Source of the DNA: Candidatus Eiseniibacteriota bacterium
GTDB lineage: Bacteria; Eisenbacteria; RBG-16-71-46; CAIMUX01; WJJG01
Direction of reading: 5' to 3'
Assembly: GCA_023129715.1 (NCBI GenBank)
Contig: JAGMBO010000070.1
Coordinates: 23,312-87,311, forward strand
DNA length: 64,000 nt
Shown here: positions 1 to 10,127 of the stretch, one piece after another
Layout of the letters: every line of letters starts with the position of its first letter
Numbering within the stretch: the stretch's first letter is position 1
Translations under genes and position numbers: made by a program
Notes under the pieces: model-generated
Told to the model about the DNA's origin: nothing
What the model saw: only the letters and a program-made list of their open reading frames with translations
Database searches by the model: none

Positions 1-939
1 CTCGAAGTCGGGGTACTCCTCGGCGAGGACCCCGAGAATGTGATCGGCCTCATCCGTGGCGGCGATCGTGTTGGCTCCAACCTCTTTGTAGACATGCAGC
101 GAGACGACCTCGCGCGCGCCGAGCAGGGTGGCCCCCTCGGGTTCCTTGACCGTATCGATGACCTCGGCGAGATCGCCGATGGTGATACCCGCTTGGCCCG
201 CGGGGATCTCGGTCGCCGCGATCTCCGCCAGGCTCTCGAACTCGCCCAGGATGCGCAGGGGGAGGTGCAGGGGACCCTGGCGGATGCGGCCGCCGGGGAA
301 GCTGATGTTGGCGATCTGCAACGCGCGGCGCAGGTCGGCGATCGTCAGGCCGTAGAGGCGCAGCTTGGCGAAGTCGGGACGCACGAGGATTTCCCGTTCC
401 GCGCCGCCGATCACCTCCGCCTGGCTGATGCCCTCGATCTGTTCCACCGCGGGCTTGACCACGTCGCGGGCGAACTCGGTCATCTGGGACAGGGGATCCT
501 CACCGCCGAGCACGAGGATCGCAATCGGCCGCGCCCCGGGATCCCAGCGTAGGATCAGGGGGCGGTCGGCAGCGGTGGGGAAATCCTCGCGGTAGGCGAC
601 CCGGTCGATGGCTTCGCGCAAGTGCAGGTTGGCGAAGTCCATGTCGGTGCCCCACTCGTACTGCACCGTGATCGTCGAGACTCCCTCGCGGGTGCGTGAG
701 ACCACGCGTCGCACGCCCGCCAATCCGGTGATCACTTCTTCGAGCGGTTGAGTCACCAGGCGGGTCAGGTCGTCGGCGGGAGTGTCGGCGAAGTTGGTGA
801 TCACCGTCAGGTTGGGGTAGTTGATTGCCGGGAGCAAATCGACCGGCAGGCGCTGGAGCGAGAGGACACCGGTCAGGACCAGCGCGGCAAAGAGCATCAA
901 GACCGCCACCGGGCGGCCCACGGCGGAACGAATGATCAT
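1..939 (-). CDS. RND efflux transporter (AcrB/CzcA-like permease), N-terminal part; C-terminus runs off the left window edge
   Basis: Minus-strand translation from ATG at 939: MIIRSAVGRPVAVLMLFAALVLTGVLSLQRLPVDLLPAINYPNLTVITNFADTPADDLTRLVTQPLEEVITGL..., a typical RND N-terminus, open to position 1. Overlaps the stop of the upstream membrane-fusion gene (ATGA). Absent from the ORF track because it is truncated. Confidence 0.93.
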   Translation of the reverse strand, partial: MIIRSAVGRPVAVLMLFAALVLTGVLSLQRLPVDLLPAINYPNLTVITNFADTPADDLTRLVTQPLEEVITGLAGVRRVVSRTREGVSTITVQYEWGTDMDFANLHLREAIDRVAYREDFPTAADRPLILRWDPGARPIAILVLGGEDPLSQMTEFARDVVKPAVEQIEGISQAEVIGGAEREILVRPDFAKLRLYGLTIADLRRALQIANISFPGGRIRQGPLHLPLRILGEFESLAEIAATEIPAGQAGITIGDLAEVIDTVKEPEGATLLGAREVVSLHVYKEVGANTIAATDEADHILGVLAEEYPDFE

Positions 940-2303
940 GGTTCCTGCCCCAGGTCATAGCCGCCGAGATTCCAGCGATCGAGCGGCGCAACGACGCGCC
1001 GCACCTTGAGCTTGGCCTCGTGGGCGAGGGTAAGGTGATCGCTGACGACCACCTGCTCGCCCGGCGCCAGCGATCCGCCGCTGTGTACGCGCACGATCTC
1101 GACCCAGTGATCGTTGGCCAGGCCGATGTCGACATAGAGCCACTGGGCGCGACTGTCGGCGACCTTGAAAACCAGGGGGCGGTCGTCGCGTTCGAGGAGC
1201 GCCACCTTCGGCACCATCAGACGGTCGGGGTAGACCCATCCGGCGATCTCGGCGCGCAGGAACATCCCGGGACGCAGACGGCCTTGCGCGTTGCCGAGCT
1301 GCATCAAGACCTCGCAGGTTCGGCTGGCCTCGTCGAGGAAGGGACTGATCACATCGACGGTCGCCCGCAGGGTGTCATGGGTGGCGGGAATCGCCAGGAG
1401 CACGGGGCGGCCGACCTCGAGGTTGCCGAGATCGGACTCGAGCACATGCACCACCGCCTCGAGCTCGCGATTATCGTAGACCTGACAGATCGCCGTGCTC
1501 AGCGCCACGATCTCGCCCGGAACGACGGTGACACCTTGGACGACTCCGGCGAAGGGGGCGCGGATCTCAGTGTTCTCCAGATCGAGTTGGGCGCGCTCCT
1601 CGGCGAGGCGAGCCTCGGCGAGCCCGGTGCGCTTCTCAAAGACCTGCTGGCGGAACGCGCCCTCGTCGAGGGCGCCGAGCTCGAGTTCCAGCAGGCGCGC
1701 CTGGTGCTCCTCGAGGCTCAGGTCGCCGGCGGCGTGCTGCGCTTCCAGTTCGTCGCGTTGCTCGGCGAAGCGGCGCAGGGCCGCGTGGTTGACCGTAAAG
1801 GTATCTCCCTCGGCAGCCACCTGCGAGAGCGCCTGGAAGTGCCGGTAGCGGCTCTCCTCGAGCGAGAGCGCACACTCGCGCTGATCGATGCGGGCGAGCA
1901 GCTGGCCTTTGCGGACGCGATCGCCGTCATCGACGAGCACCTCGGCAAGCTCGCCGGAGGCTTTCGTACGCACGACCACCGCGCGCGCGGTACGAAGGAC
2001 GCCGTCGGCGAAGACCGAGCCCACCAGGGGGCCGCGGCGCACGAGACCGGCGTTGACGCTGATCGCCTTCTCCTTCGTGGCGGCCGTCGCTTCCGTCGTG
2101 TCGGCCGCAGCGCCGGTACTATCGGCAGCGCCGCTCTCGCTGTCGTCGCCGCCGCATCCGGAGGCGATCAGGATTGCAGCGGGCAGGAGCAGCAGCGCCC
2201 ACCGGGTGATGCCCCGGCGGGGGAGGTCCCCGGCCGGGGGCAAGCGGCGTCTGGTTCGCTTCGCGATTCGGATCATGCTGAAGTTCCCCTCTTTCACGCG
2301 CAA
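936..2303 (-). CDS. HlyD/AcrA-type periplasmic membrane-fusion protein of RND efflux
   Basis: 455-aa ORF with a lipoprotein-like N-terminus (LLLPAAILIASGCGG), biotinyl-lipoyl-like and hairpin regions (VVRTKASGELAEVLVDDGDRVRKGQLLARID), upstream of and overlapping the RND gene. Confidence 0.93.
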   Translation of the reverse strand: MRVKEGNFSMIRIAKRTRRRLPPAGDLPRRGITRWALLLLPAAILIASGCGGDDSESGAADSTGAAADTTEATAATKEKAISVNAGLVRRGPLVGSVFADGVLRTARAVVVRTKASGELAEVLVDDGDRVRKGQLLARIDQRECALSLEESRYRHFQALSQVAAEGDTFTVNHAALRRFAEQRDELEAQHAAGDLSLEEHQARLLELELGALDEGAFRQQVFEKRTGLAEARLAEERAQLDLENTEIRAPFAGVVQGVTVVPGEIVALSTAICQVYDNRELEAVVHVLESDLGNLEVGRPVLLAIPATHDTLRATVDVISPFLDEASRTCEVLMQLGNAQGRLRPGMFLRAEIAGWVYPDRLMVPKVALLERDDRPLVFKVADSRAQWLYVDIGLANDHWVEIVRVHSGGSLAPGEQVVVSDHLTLAHEAKLKVRRVVAPLDRWNLGGYDLGQEP

Positions 2304-2387
2304 CGTCGGTGGCCGCGGCCGCCGACGGCTCGCTGCGCCCGGGAATTCCCGCGCGCGCCGTAAGAAACGCAGCAGCGCAACGGACAG

Positions 2388-3683
2388 CTAGCGCTTCATG
2401 TGGAAGCAGATCACCTCCATGGGGATCTCTTCCTCCGGCTCAGCCTCATCGGAACCCACCCCCTGCATCGAGCGGTAGGCGGCCAGCGCCTGGGTGACGA
2501 GCACGAGGCGATCCTCGCCGATCAAGAAGATCGAGTCCTCCCGGGGATTGCCCGGTCCGCGCACGAGAAGCTGCCGCTGGAAGAGCCCTTCCGCGTCGAA
2601 GAGATCGAAGGTCGTCAGGACCCCCGCCGGGCGCTCGCGATCGGCCCGGCTCGTGCGCACCCAGAGTTCGCCCCCGGACCGGCAGTAGAGTCCGGTGATG
2701 TTGGGTTCGGTCTCGAGGATCTCGACATCCTGGGGCGGCGCCGGATAGTTGCGGCCAACCGCATCCATCAGGAGACGCGCCTCGCGAAGCGCTGGTTGAT
2801 CCCGTTCCCAGGATTCGTATTGGCGCTCGATCACGCGCTCGAGTTCTCCGTCGGGGGCATAGACCTCGATCGCATAGGCATTGCGCTCAGGGTTGGCGAA
2901 GACGCGTCCATCGGGAGCGACGTCCCAGCGTCCTCCCCAGACGAAATCCATCCCCGCCTCGGAGATGACGAACTCCGCGAAGTTGATCTGGGAACTCTTC
3001 GTCAGATAACGCGTCTGTTCGGTGCCGTCGATCGAGTGGCGGGCGAGGAAGAACTCCTGATCGTTGACCCCCTGGCCGGAGAAACGCATGTGTATGCCGC
3101 CCAGGACGAGGGCATCCCCCTGGCTGCGCCCGGTGATCAGGACTCCGAAACCGCCCTGGCTTGGATCGCCCGCGCCGATCCGGAACCCGCCGGCGGGGTC
3201 GCCCGCAAGGTCGATGATCACGACCCGGCCCGGAAAGGTCTGCACCATGGCAAGGCTGCGGCCGCCCGGCATGAAGAACAGGTCTGCGGGGTTGCGGATC
3301 TCGCCCGGGCCGTCGCCCTCCCGCGAGAGCGTGCGTAGATGCTCCCCGCCGGGGGAGTAGACCTGCACCTCGCTCAGCTGGCTGTCGAGCAGGTAAAGAT
3401 TCCCCAGCGAGTCGGCGAGGATCTGGCTGACGACGCCGAAGAAGAGCTCGTCGTCTTCACCGCCGATGCGCCAGAGTTCCTCGAGAGTGATCTCATCGGT
3501 ACCCTGGAGCGGTTGCGCAGGATTGGGGATGTGCGGTGCTTGCCCCTCGGCCGATGCCCCGGGGGCGAGTCCTCCGCAGACGAGCAGCCCGGTGAGCAGG
3601 AGCGATTCCGCCAGCCGGAGCATCCCGCGTGAATCCCCACATCGATTCCTCTGATCCATGTCCCCTCCTGGAATTGAGGTCAC
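2388..3683 (-). CDS. 6-bladed beta-propeller (NHL-like) secreted protein, paralog 1
   Basis: 431 aa; repeated LYLLDSQLSEVQVYSPGGEHLRTLSREGDGPGEIRNPADLFF-type blades; starts within the stop of the paralog at 3680-4921. Confidence 0.82.
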   Translation of the reverse strand: MTSIPGGDMDQRNRCGDSRGMLRLAESLLLTGLLVCGGLAPGASAEGQAPHIPNPAQPLQGTDEITLEELWRIGGEDDELFFGVVSQILADSLGNLYLLDSQLSEVQVYSPGGEHLRTLSREGDGPGEIRNPADLFFMPGGRSLAMVQTFPGRVVIIDLAGDPAGGFRIGAGDPSQGGFGVLITGRSQGDALVLGGIHMRFSGQGVNDQEFFLARHSIDGTEQTRYLTKSSQINFAEFVISEAGMDFVWGGRWDVAPDGRVFANPERNAYAIEVYAPDGELERVIERQYESWERDQPALREARLLMDAVGRNYPAPPQDVEILETEPNITGLYCRSGGELWVRTSRADRERPAGVLTTFDLFDAEGLFQRQLLVRGPGNPREDSIFLIGEDRLVLVTQALAAYRSMQGVGSDEAEPEEEIPMEVICFHMKR

Positions 3684-4921
3684 GAGGCGATTCGGTAGTA
3701 GACGACCTCCATGGGAGCGGGCTCCTCGTCCTCCTCGGATTCGACAGTCGCGCCTTGCATGGCCATTGCGGCATCGACAAGCCCCTTGACCAACAGCATG
3801 CGATCGTCGCCGATGAAGAAGAGCCCATCCTCGAGCCCATCGCCTTCGCAGGCCACCGCGACCTGCCGGCTGAAGTCCCCCTGTGCATCGAAGACATCGT
3901 AGGTCTGCATGATGCCTTCGGGTTGATCGACGGTGCCGCGGCTGCTGAGCACCCAGATCTCTCCCCCCGGACCCACGCGGATCGAGGTCAGGGCCGGTTC
4001 GTTCTTGCCGATCTCGGTCTTGACCTCGCCGGGGAATTGACGGGTTTGCGCGTCGATGGCCGCCTCGATGCGCGCCATTTCCTTCTCGGTCCGCGGCCGC
4101 TGTTCAAAGGCGCGCTCGATCACCCGCTCGGGCGTACCGTCGGGAGCGAAGACCTCGATGGCGTAGCGGTTGCGGAACGAGGCGGCGTAGACTTCACCGC
4201 GGGGCCCGATCGCCCAACGGCGCGGATAGACGAAGTACTGATCCTCCTCGTTGATCTCGAAGTTCTGGAAATCGAGGCGGGATTCCTTCGAGAGGAAACG
4301 TGTCTGCTCTTCTCCCTCGAGAGTGCAGCTCGCCAGGTAGCTCGTCCGATCCTGGCCCCCCTCGACTTGGCCGATGTGGATGCCGGCGATGACGATGTCA
4401 TCCTTGCGCGAACGCCCGTCGAGCAGCACCGAGAAGCCGCCCTGCGTCGGATCGGCACCCCCGATCGTGATCGTCCCCGCCGGGTTGCCGTCACGGTCTA
4501 GGCGGACGATCTTGCCCGGAAAAAGCTGCACGAGGCCGAGCGTGCTGTCGGGGAGAAAGAAGAGATCGGCAGGACTGCGCACCTCCCCGGGGCCCTCCCC
4601 TTCACGCGAGAGCGTAGCGAGCTCTTCCCCGGTGGGGGAGAAGGCCCGCACCTCGGAGAGCTGCGTGTCGAGCAGGTAGACGTTGCCCGCGGCGTCGCTG
4701 ACCGCCTGGGTGATCAGGCCGAAGAAAACCTCGCCGTCCTCGCCGCCGGCACGCCAGACTTCTTCCAGACGCAGGGTCTCACGACCCTGGGCGGGTTCCG
4801 CGGGGTTCTTGATGTGGGGAACGCCATCGACGCTGACGACTTCGCCGGCCGTCGCGGGATGGCAAAGGGCAAGCAGACCCAGCAGGGCCAAGACCAGGCC
4901 ATGGCGTGGCTTCATCAGCAT
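3680..4921 (-). CDS. 6-bladed beta-propeller (NHL-like) secreted protein, paralog 2
   Basis: 413 aa with signal peptide (LVLALLGLLALCHPATAGE); shares IKNPAEPAQG..LRLEEVWRAGGEDGEVFFG and LSREGEGPGEVRSPADLFFLP with its neighbour. Confidence 0.82.
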   Translation of the reverse strand: MLMKPRHGLVLALLGLLALCHPATAGEVVSVDGVPHIKNPAEPAQGRETLRLEEVWRAGGEDGEVFFGLITQAVSDAAGNVYLLDTQLSEVRAFSPTGEELATLSREGEGPGEVRSPADLFFLPDSTLGLVQLFPGKIVRLDRDGNPAGTITIGGADPTQGGFSVLLDGRSRKDDIVIAGIHIGQVEGGQDRTSYLASCTLEGEEQTRFLSKESRLDFQNFEINEEDQYFVYPRRWAIGPRGEVYAASFRNRYAIEVFAPDGTPERVIERAFEQRPRTEKEMARIEAAIDAQTRQFPGEVKTEIGKNEPALTSIRVGPGGEIWVLSSRGTVDQPEGIMQTYDVFDAQGDFSRQVAVACEGDGLEDGLFFIGDDRMLLVKGLVDAAMAMQGATVESEEDEEPAPMEVVYYRIAS

Positions 4922-5072
4922 ACCTCCATCGGTTTCCAGTTGCTGGTCGTAAGCCCCGCCCGGCTCGACCGGATCTGTGATCCGGAGTTTCAGCGCTTCG
5001 GATACGTACGGGACGCGTGCTCAGTAGGTTACATCGCCGGTCGGCCAGCGTAACGGATCCGGCGGCCGGGCG

Positions 5073-8048
5073 CTACTCGACCGTGATCAGGAGCGCCGCC
5101 GGGGACTCCGCCAGGCGAACGAGGGCCCGCTGCACGCGTTCCGGGGGCACGGAGGGCAGCATCTCGGCCTCCCGCCACCAGGCGAGCGGGGGCCTGCCGT
5201 CCCGGACCGCCCAGATCGAGGCCATCGCCTGGTTGAGGCGGGTTTCCTGCCGCCGGACCATCCGGCCGTAGAGGGCGTTGGCTTCGCGGCGCACCGCCTC
5301 CGCCCCGGCCAGCGAGGAGGCCTGGCGGCGCCCAGCGCCGAACCCCTCGGCCATCGCGTCGATATTCTCCCGGCGCGTTCCCGCCCCGGCGAGGTAGATC
5401 CATCGGTTGCCGACCCGCCTCAGCCCCGCGCCGATGCCGTAAGCCATCCCGCGCTCCTCCCTCAGATCGAAGGCCAGGTGGGAGGAGAGCAGCGCGGTCG
5501 CGATCCGCAGCGCACCGGCGTCATCGCCTTGCGTCCCGGAATCCTCCCCGGGCATGGAGACGGCTTCCAGCACATAGCCACGCGCCCCTCCGCCGGAGAG
5601 ATCGACCTGGCCGGCCGCCGCGGAAAGGCGCGCCGCCGCGCGTGCTCCGATTTCAGCGCGCTCCATCCAGAGGGGGTAGCGTTCGGGGGTGAACCCGAGT
5701 GTCGCCGAGGGTTCGGGCGCTAGGGGAGGGAGGAGATCAGCGAGCGGCCCCAGGATGTCGCCGGGCGGCAGACTGCTGACCACTCCGACCCAGATCCGCC
5801 GCGGGTCGAGGAGCCGGCGATGGTAGGCCTCTAGCTCATCAACACCGATCCGCGCCAGGCCGGCCGGCAGGCCATAGGGGGAACGCGCCTCGGGATGGCC
5901 TTGCCCGAACAGCACGCCCGCGAGGTGCTCGCGGGCGTGCGTTCCCGCCTGGGAGGCCTCCCGCTGGAGCCGGGCGAGCATCTGGGCGCGAGCTCGTTCG
6001 ATCAGCTCCGGGTCGAGCCGCGGCGTCTGCAGCATCTCGGCGAGCAGGACCAGGGCTTCGTGCGCATGCTCCTCCAGGGCCTGGAAGCGAATGAAGGAGA
6101 AATCCGCACGGGTGTAACGGTCATCGAAGGGCAAGAAGGGACGGTCCGCGGTCTGGAGCTGGGCCCCGATCGCATCGAGCGCCTGGGTGAGGGCCGCCTC
6201 GTCGAGCCGCTCGGTCGCCGTGCCCATCAGTGTGTGGAGAAGTTCGGTGATGCCTTCTTCGCCCTCGGGTTCAAGGTAGTTGCGGCCATCGATGAGCACG
6301 TAGATCGCCAAGACCCCATTCGCCGGAGCCTGAAGAAGCAGGACGCGTGAGTGATTGGCAAGCGTGGTATCGACAATGGAGTAGGGGATTACGCTCATAT
6401 CTTCATAAGCGCTATCGTCTGTGACCTCTATATCACTTGATGGCAAAGACTTCGGAATACGATGCACCTCCCGCTCAGCGAGGCTGCCTTCACGGATCGC
6501 CTGTACGCCGATGGTGAGGACCGGTCCCGGCAACACCGTCCGCAGCATCCCGAACGTCTCGGCGCTGCCCAGGTGTCCAATCCGCTGAGGATAGCTCTGC
6601 AGTCCTGCAACCCCTTCCAGGGACACGCGTTCGGACACAAGTGGGGCAAACATGTATGAGCGCTCCCGCCCATAGCGCAGGGCGGCACGTTCAGAAATCC
6701 GCCAGGCAGCCAGCCGCGCCTCCGGGAGCGGCTCGATCTCACCGAGGGCAGCGTCGACGGCAGCGCGAAGATCCCGGAGCGAGAGGTGGGGGGCGAGCTC
6801 GATGTCGATCAGCAGGCGGCCGAAGCCGGGGCCTGATTCGAGATAGCCCTGCCAGCCGAGAATCCCTTCGGGAATCCGCTGTTGGAGGGCCTGAGCGACC
6901 GGCGAGCCAAGGTCACCGAGATAGAGATCGATGGCTGCCTCGGCGGCCAACGCCCCGGCTTCGGTGGGTGCCGGAGCATCCCAGACCATCCGCAGGCGCG
7001 AGTGGCTGAGCGGAAGAGCATGCAGGCGGGTCTCCGCGACCACCGGTGCCGCGGGGGCCTGCGGAGGGTGCCACGAGGCGCCGCTGGGCCGTACACGCCC
7101 GAAGTAGTGCTCGAGCGAGTCGATCGCTGCCGAGGTCTCGAAACCGCCCAGCAGCAGGATCTGCATGCGCTCGGGGACATAGGCCCGCTGATAGAATGCA
7201 TAGACCTCATCGCGCTCCAGGGCCGCAATCGAGCCTTCCGTGCCGAGCACCGCGCGTCCATAGCTGGACTCCGGATAGGTTTCCGCCTGGAGCAGCCGCT
7301 CGAGCGCGTAGTGCTGCGAGTCGCGATCCTTGGCGAGCTCTTCGAGGATGATGCCGCGTTCCTTCTCGAACTTTTGCGGAGCGAACGTCGAGTGGAAGAG
7401 CATGTCCGACTGCAGGTCGAGGGCGTTTCCGAGATAGGCCGACGGCATCGCCATCATGAAGGCGGTATGGCTGCGCCGGGTGAAGGCATTGTTGAAGCCC
7501 CCGTAGAGGTCGGTCTCGTCATAGAGCTGCTTCTGCGATCGGGATGTCGTCCCATTGAAGAGCATGTGCTCGAGGAAGTGCGAAGCCCCGGCGAGCCGGG
7601 CACTCTCGTAGGCCGAGCCGCTCGAGACAACCACAATCGAGGTCACCATGCGGCTGGTGGCATCGGGAAAGAGGTAGACCGGAATGCCATTGCCGAGCCA
7701 GAGACGCTCGCCCGATTGGCGCGCCTCGGCCACCAAGCTGGAGACAAGGCCAGCCTGGAGCGCCATCGCGAGGGAATCCACCGGTGCATCGCCGTCCACA
7801 CCCCGCATGCCGGGCGGCATCTTGCCGGGCATACCACCCGGCATGCCGGGGGGCATCTTGCCGGGCATACCACCCGGCATCCCGGCGGGCGTCGCTGCCG
7901 CCTCCATCCATCCCTGAGCGCAAAGGGTGAGCACCGCCACCAGGAGCCAGCTGCCGCGCGCCGCATGGCCGGTCACATGGCGGTGGCGATTGATCAAGCC
8001 GCCCAGGTTGAGAAGTCTGCCGCGGCGAAATCCTCCCGTTCGTCTCAT
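5073..8048 (-). CDS. M16 family (insulinase/pitrilysin-like) zinc metallopeptidase, two-half single chain
   Basis: HXXEH motif in ASHFLEHMLFNGT followed by ERGIILEELAKDRDS; C-terminal half resembles the second M16 domain. N-terminus contains a Met/Pro/Gly repeat. Exact start uncertain. Confidence 0.9.
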   Translation of the reverse strand: MRRTGGFRRGRLLNLGGLINRHRHVTGHAARGSWLLVAVLTLCAQGWMEAAATPAGMPGGMPGKMPPGMPGGMPGKMPPGMRGVDGDAPVDSLAMALQAGLVSSLVAEARQSGERLWLGNGIPVYLFPDATSRMVTSIVVVSSGSAYESARLAGASHFLEHMLFNGTTSRSQKQLYDETDLYGGFNNAFTRRSHTAFMMAMPSAYLGNALDLQSDMLFHSTFAPQKFEKERGIILEELAKDRDSQHYALERLLQAETYPESSYGRAVLGTEGSIAALERDEVYAFYQRAYVPERMQILLLGGFETSAAIDSLEHYFGRVRPSGASWHPPQAPAAPVVAETRLHALPLSHSRLRMVWDAPAPTEAGALAAEAAIDLYLGDLGSPVAQALQQRIPEGILGWQGYLESGPGFGRLLIDIELAPHLSLRDLRAAVDAALGEIEPLPEARLAAWRISERAALRYGRERSYMFAPLVSERVSLEGVAGLQSYPQRIGHLGSAETFGMLRTVLPGPVLTIGVQAIREGSLAEREVHRIPKSLPSSDIEVTDDSAYEDMSVIPYSIVDTTLANHSRVLLLQAPANGVLAIYVLIDGRNYLEPEGEEGITELLHTLMGTATERLDEAALTQALDAIGAQLQTADRPFLPFDDRYTRADFSFIRFQALEEHAHEALVLLAEMLQTPRLDPELIERARAQMLARLQREASQAGTHAREHLAGVLFGQGHPEARSPYGLPAGLARIGVDELEAYHRRLLDPRRIWVGVVSSLPPGDILGPLADLLPPLAPEPSATLGFTPERYPLWMERAEIGARAAARLSAAAGQVDLSGGGARGYVLEAVSMPGEDSGTQGDDAGALRIATALLSSHLAFDLREERGMAYGIGAGLRRVGNRWIYLAGAGTRRENIDAMAEGFGAGRRQASSLAGAEAVRREANALYGRMVRRQETRLNQAMASIWAVRDGRPPLAWWREAEMLPSVPPERVQRALVRLAESPAALLITVE
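7805..7890 (-). repeat. 36-bp coding tandem repeat (two full units plus partial third) encoding (MPGGMPGKMPPG)n
   Basis: Plus-strand unit gcatgccgggcggcatcttgccgggcataccacccg at 7805-7840 and 7841-7876 (near identical), partial copy from 7877. Confidence 0.9.
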
Positions 8049-8903
8049 TGGCTTGCTCCTTGGCTAGGCCTTGTGGCGTGCTCCTTAGCTACGTTCTGCT
8101 GCGAGGAGCCCTCGTTCCGGGGGCGGCTGCCTATCTCGACTCAACCATCCTCGGCTCAACCATTTTCTGAGGTCCCGAGCGGGTGCATCCAGGACTCGAG
8201 GATCTGGGACCAATGGAACTCAGGGGATCTGCGACCAAAATGCCTCTGGTGGGGAGCTTGGCCGAGTTCGTGAATGTACGTCGTATAAGAATCATTATGT
8301 CAACCTGCACCCAACTACACTACCAACCTAGCCAAACCGCTCCCCTGTCCGTCAACTGCTTCAGTCGTGCAGTTTGCCACATCGCGCCACCCACTTCACG
8401 CATCCTGCATCCTGCGCGCGGGTGCCAACAAGGAAAGTCAACGCTCGCGCGCCGGAGGCCATGGTCTTGCGCGGCCTTGTGCACGGTGGTCTCTGGCGAG
8501 CGGGACCTGTCGCGGGCGACTGCGCTTGTGCCTAAGCGGCAGTGTCGGCGCTTGTTGGGCATGCGGGCGGCCGGAGGCCTGCAGTGCTTACGGCAGACCA
8601 CGGGAGTTTTGGCGGCGGCGGATCGGGGTCACGCCGGTGAGCCGGTGGAGGATGGCACGAGCGATGCAAGGATAGTGATCCGAGAGCGGTTCTGACAAGG
8701 GATCCAAGGCAAGAACGAACCCCGCTCTCAGCTTGGAGGGAGCGGCCTGGTCTGTACGTGAGCATCCCGTGGGGCCGAGGCCCAAAAGACAAGCGTGGTG
8801 ACCATAATGCGGTCCTCACGGCACGGTGGACGCGGACTCTCCCTCCTCGAATCTTGCGGCGGCTGAATGGCGGTCGCGGATCTCCGGCTACGGCCCCAGG
8901 TCC

Positions 8904-8940
8904 AAAAAAGTCGCGGGGTGTGCCTTGAGGCACACCCCGC
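8904..8940 (-). terminator. Rho-independent terminator downstream of holA
   Basis: Perfect 12-bp stem gcggggtgtgcc/ggcacaccccgc (8913-8924 / 8929-8940), 4-nt loop; on the minus strand followed by gac then TTTTTT (A-run at 8904-8909). Lies about 75 bp after the holA stop. Confidence 0.85.
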
Positions 8941-9013
8941 CTTTGCTTCTGTCTGATCCTGAGCAGCACCGGCGCCCTGCGACGCCACCCACGCTTTCTG
9001 CAAGCGCATCTGC

Positions 9014-10099
9014 CTAGCTGGTGCCCCCGCGCGAACGAGCCCGCTCGAGATGGGCCAGCACGGTGCCATCCAGAGCGGTGAAATCGTGAGCACCACTCCA
9101 CGCGCCCGTTTTCAAGCGCCGCTCCCACTGGTAGCAGCCCCAGAGGAGGCGGCCGAGGAGGTTCTTCTCAGCCACACTCAGGGGCCTCCCCCCTCGGGGC
9201 CGCCCCGGCGGCGAGGGCGCTCCCGGCGCCCCGAAACCAGTGCCTCCCCTACCCTCGGTCAGCTGGCGCGAGAGCGCGTGGCTCAGTTTCCACCCGAAGC
9301 TGAAGGCCGATTCCTCGCCGCGAACCCCTACCAGGCCATCGACGCTCGCCGCCAGATTGCCGGCAACGATGTCCTCGACACAGCCCCAGGCGGAACCCAA
9401 GGCACCGCGCCTCGCCAGCGTGCGCAGATCCGAAGCCGCCAGCCGTCCCTCGCCGTGCAGTAGAGCGATCTTCTCGATCTCGGCTGCGAGCACGAGCAGG
9501 TCGGTGCCCAGCTGGCGCACGATCAGGTCGGCCGCGTCGGACGCGATCCGCAAGCCGAGGCGTTCGCCGCGCTTGCGCACCCAGGTTGCGGCGCGCTGGG
9601 GAAACAGCTGCCAGAAGTCGACGACGGTCACCGCGGAAAGGAAGGCCGCCAGCGTCTTGGAACGTCGGGCAAGTTCCCGGGAGGTTTGCGCACTCTCGAG
9701 GATCACCGGATTGGGCGGTTTGCCCGCGGCGAGCTGCAGCCAGGCCTCGCGCTCTTTCTGGCCGAGACGGCCGAAACGCTCGAGTCCCTCCACCCAAACC
9801 ATGCGATCGCCGCCGAAGAGACCCGCTTGGGACGCCGCCGAGAGAATATCCCCAACGTGGCTCTCGCCGAGACGAAACGAGTCGACCGCGTAGCGCTCGC
9901 GCCCCTGCGCTGCCGACGCATCCCCCAGCAGGGCGCGCTTCATCGCCGCCAGCGCCTCGCGCTTCAGGAATCCCTCGGGCCCGCAGAAGGCATAGATCCC
10001 TACGGGCGGGCCGCTCTCGACCGAACGAAAGAACTCGTCCCAGCGCAGCCGGCGGCCGCCACTCGGTTTTCCCCGCCCGCGCACCCCTCCAGCCGGCAT
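9014..10099 (-). CDS. holA: DNA polymerase III delta subunit
   Basis: MPAGGVRGRGKPSGGRRLRWDEFFRSVESGPPVGIYAFCGPEGFLKREALAAMKRALL...GDRMVWVEGLERFG...; ATG at 10099 preferred over the longer ORF (10177). Gene order lptE-holA supports the call. Confidence 0.85.
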   Translation of the reverse strand: MPAGGVRGRGKPSGGRRLRWDEFFRSVESGPPVGIYAFCGPEGFLKREALAAMKRALLGDASAAQGRERYAVDSFRLGESHVGDILSAASQAGLFGGDRMVWVEGLERFGRLGQKEREAWLQLAAGKPPNPVILESAQTSRELARRSKTLAAFLSAVTVVDFWQLFPQRAATWVRKRGERLGLRIASDAADLIVRQLGTDLLVLAAEIEKIALLHGEGRLAASDLRTLARRGALGSAWGCVEDIVAGNLAASVDGLVGVRGEESAFSFGWKLSHALSRQLTEGRGGTGFGAPGAPSPPGRPRGGRPLSVAEKNLLGRLLWGCYQWERRLKTGAWSGAHDFTALDGTVLAHLERARSRGGTS

Positions 10100-10127
10100 A
10101 GCTAACGGTTCCTCCCTCGCCGCACCC

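Noticed and set aside
1020-2363. 447-aa plus-strand ORF
   Set aside because: Antisense to the membrane-fusion protein; shadow ORF.
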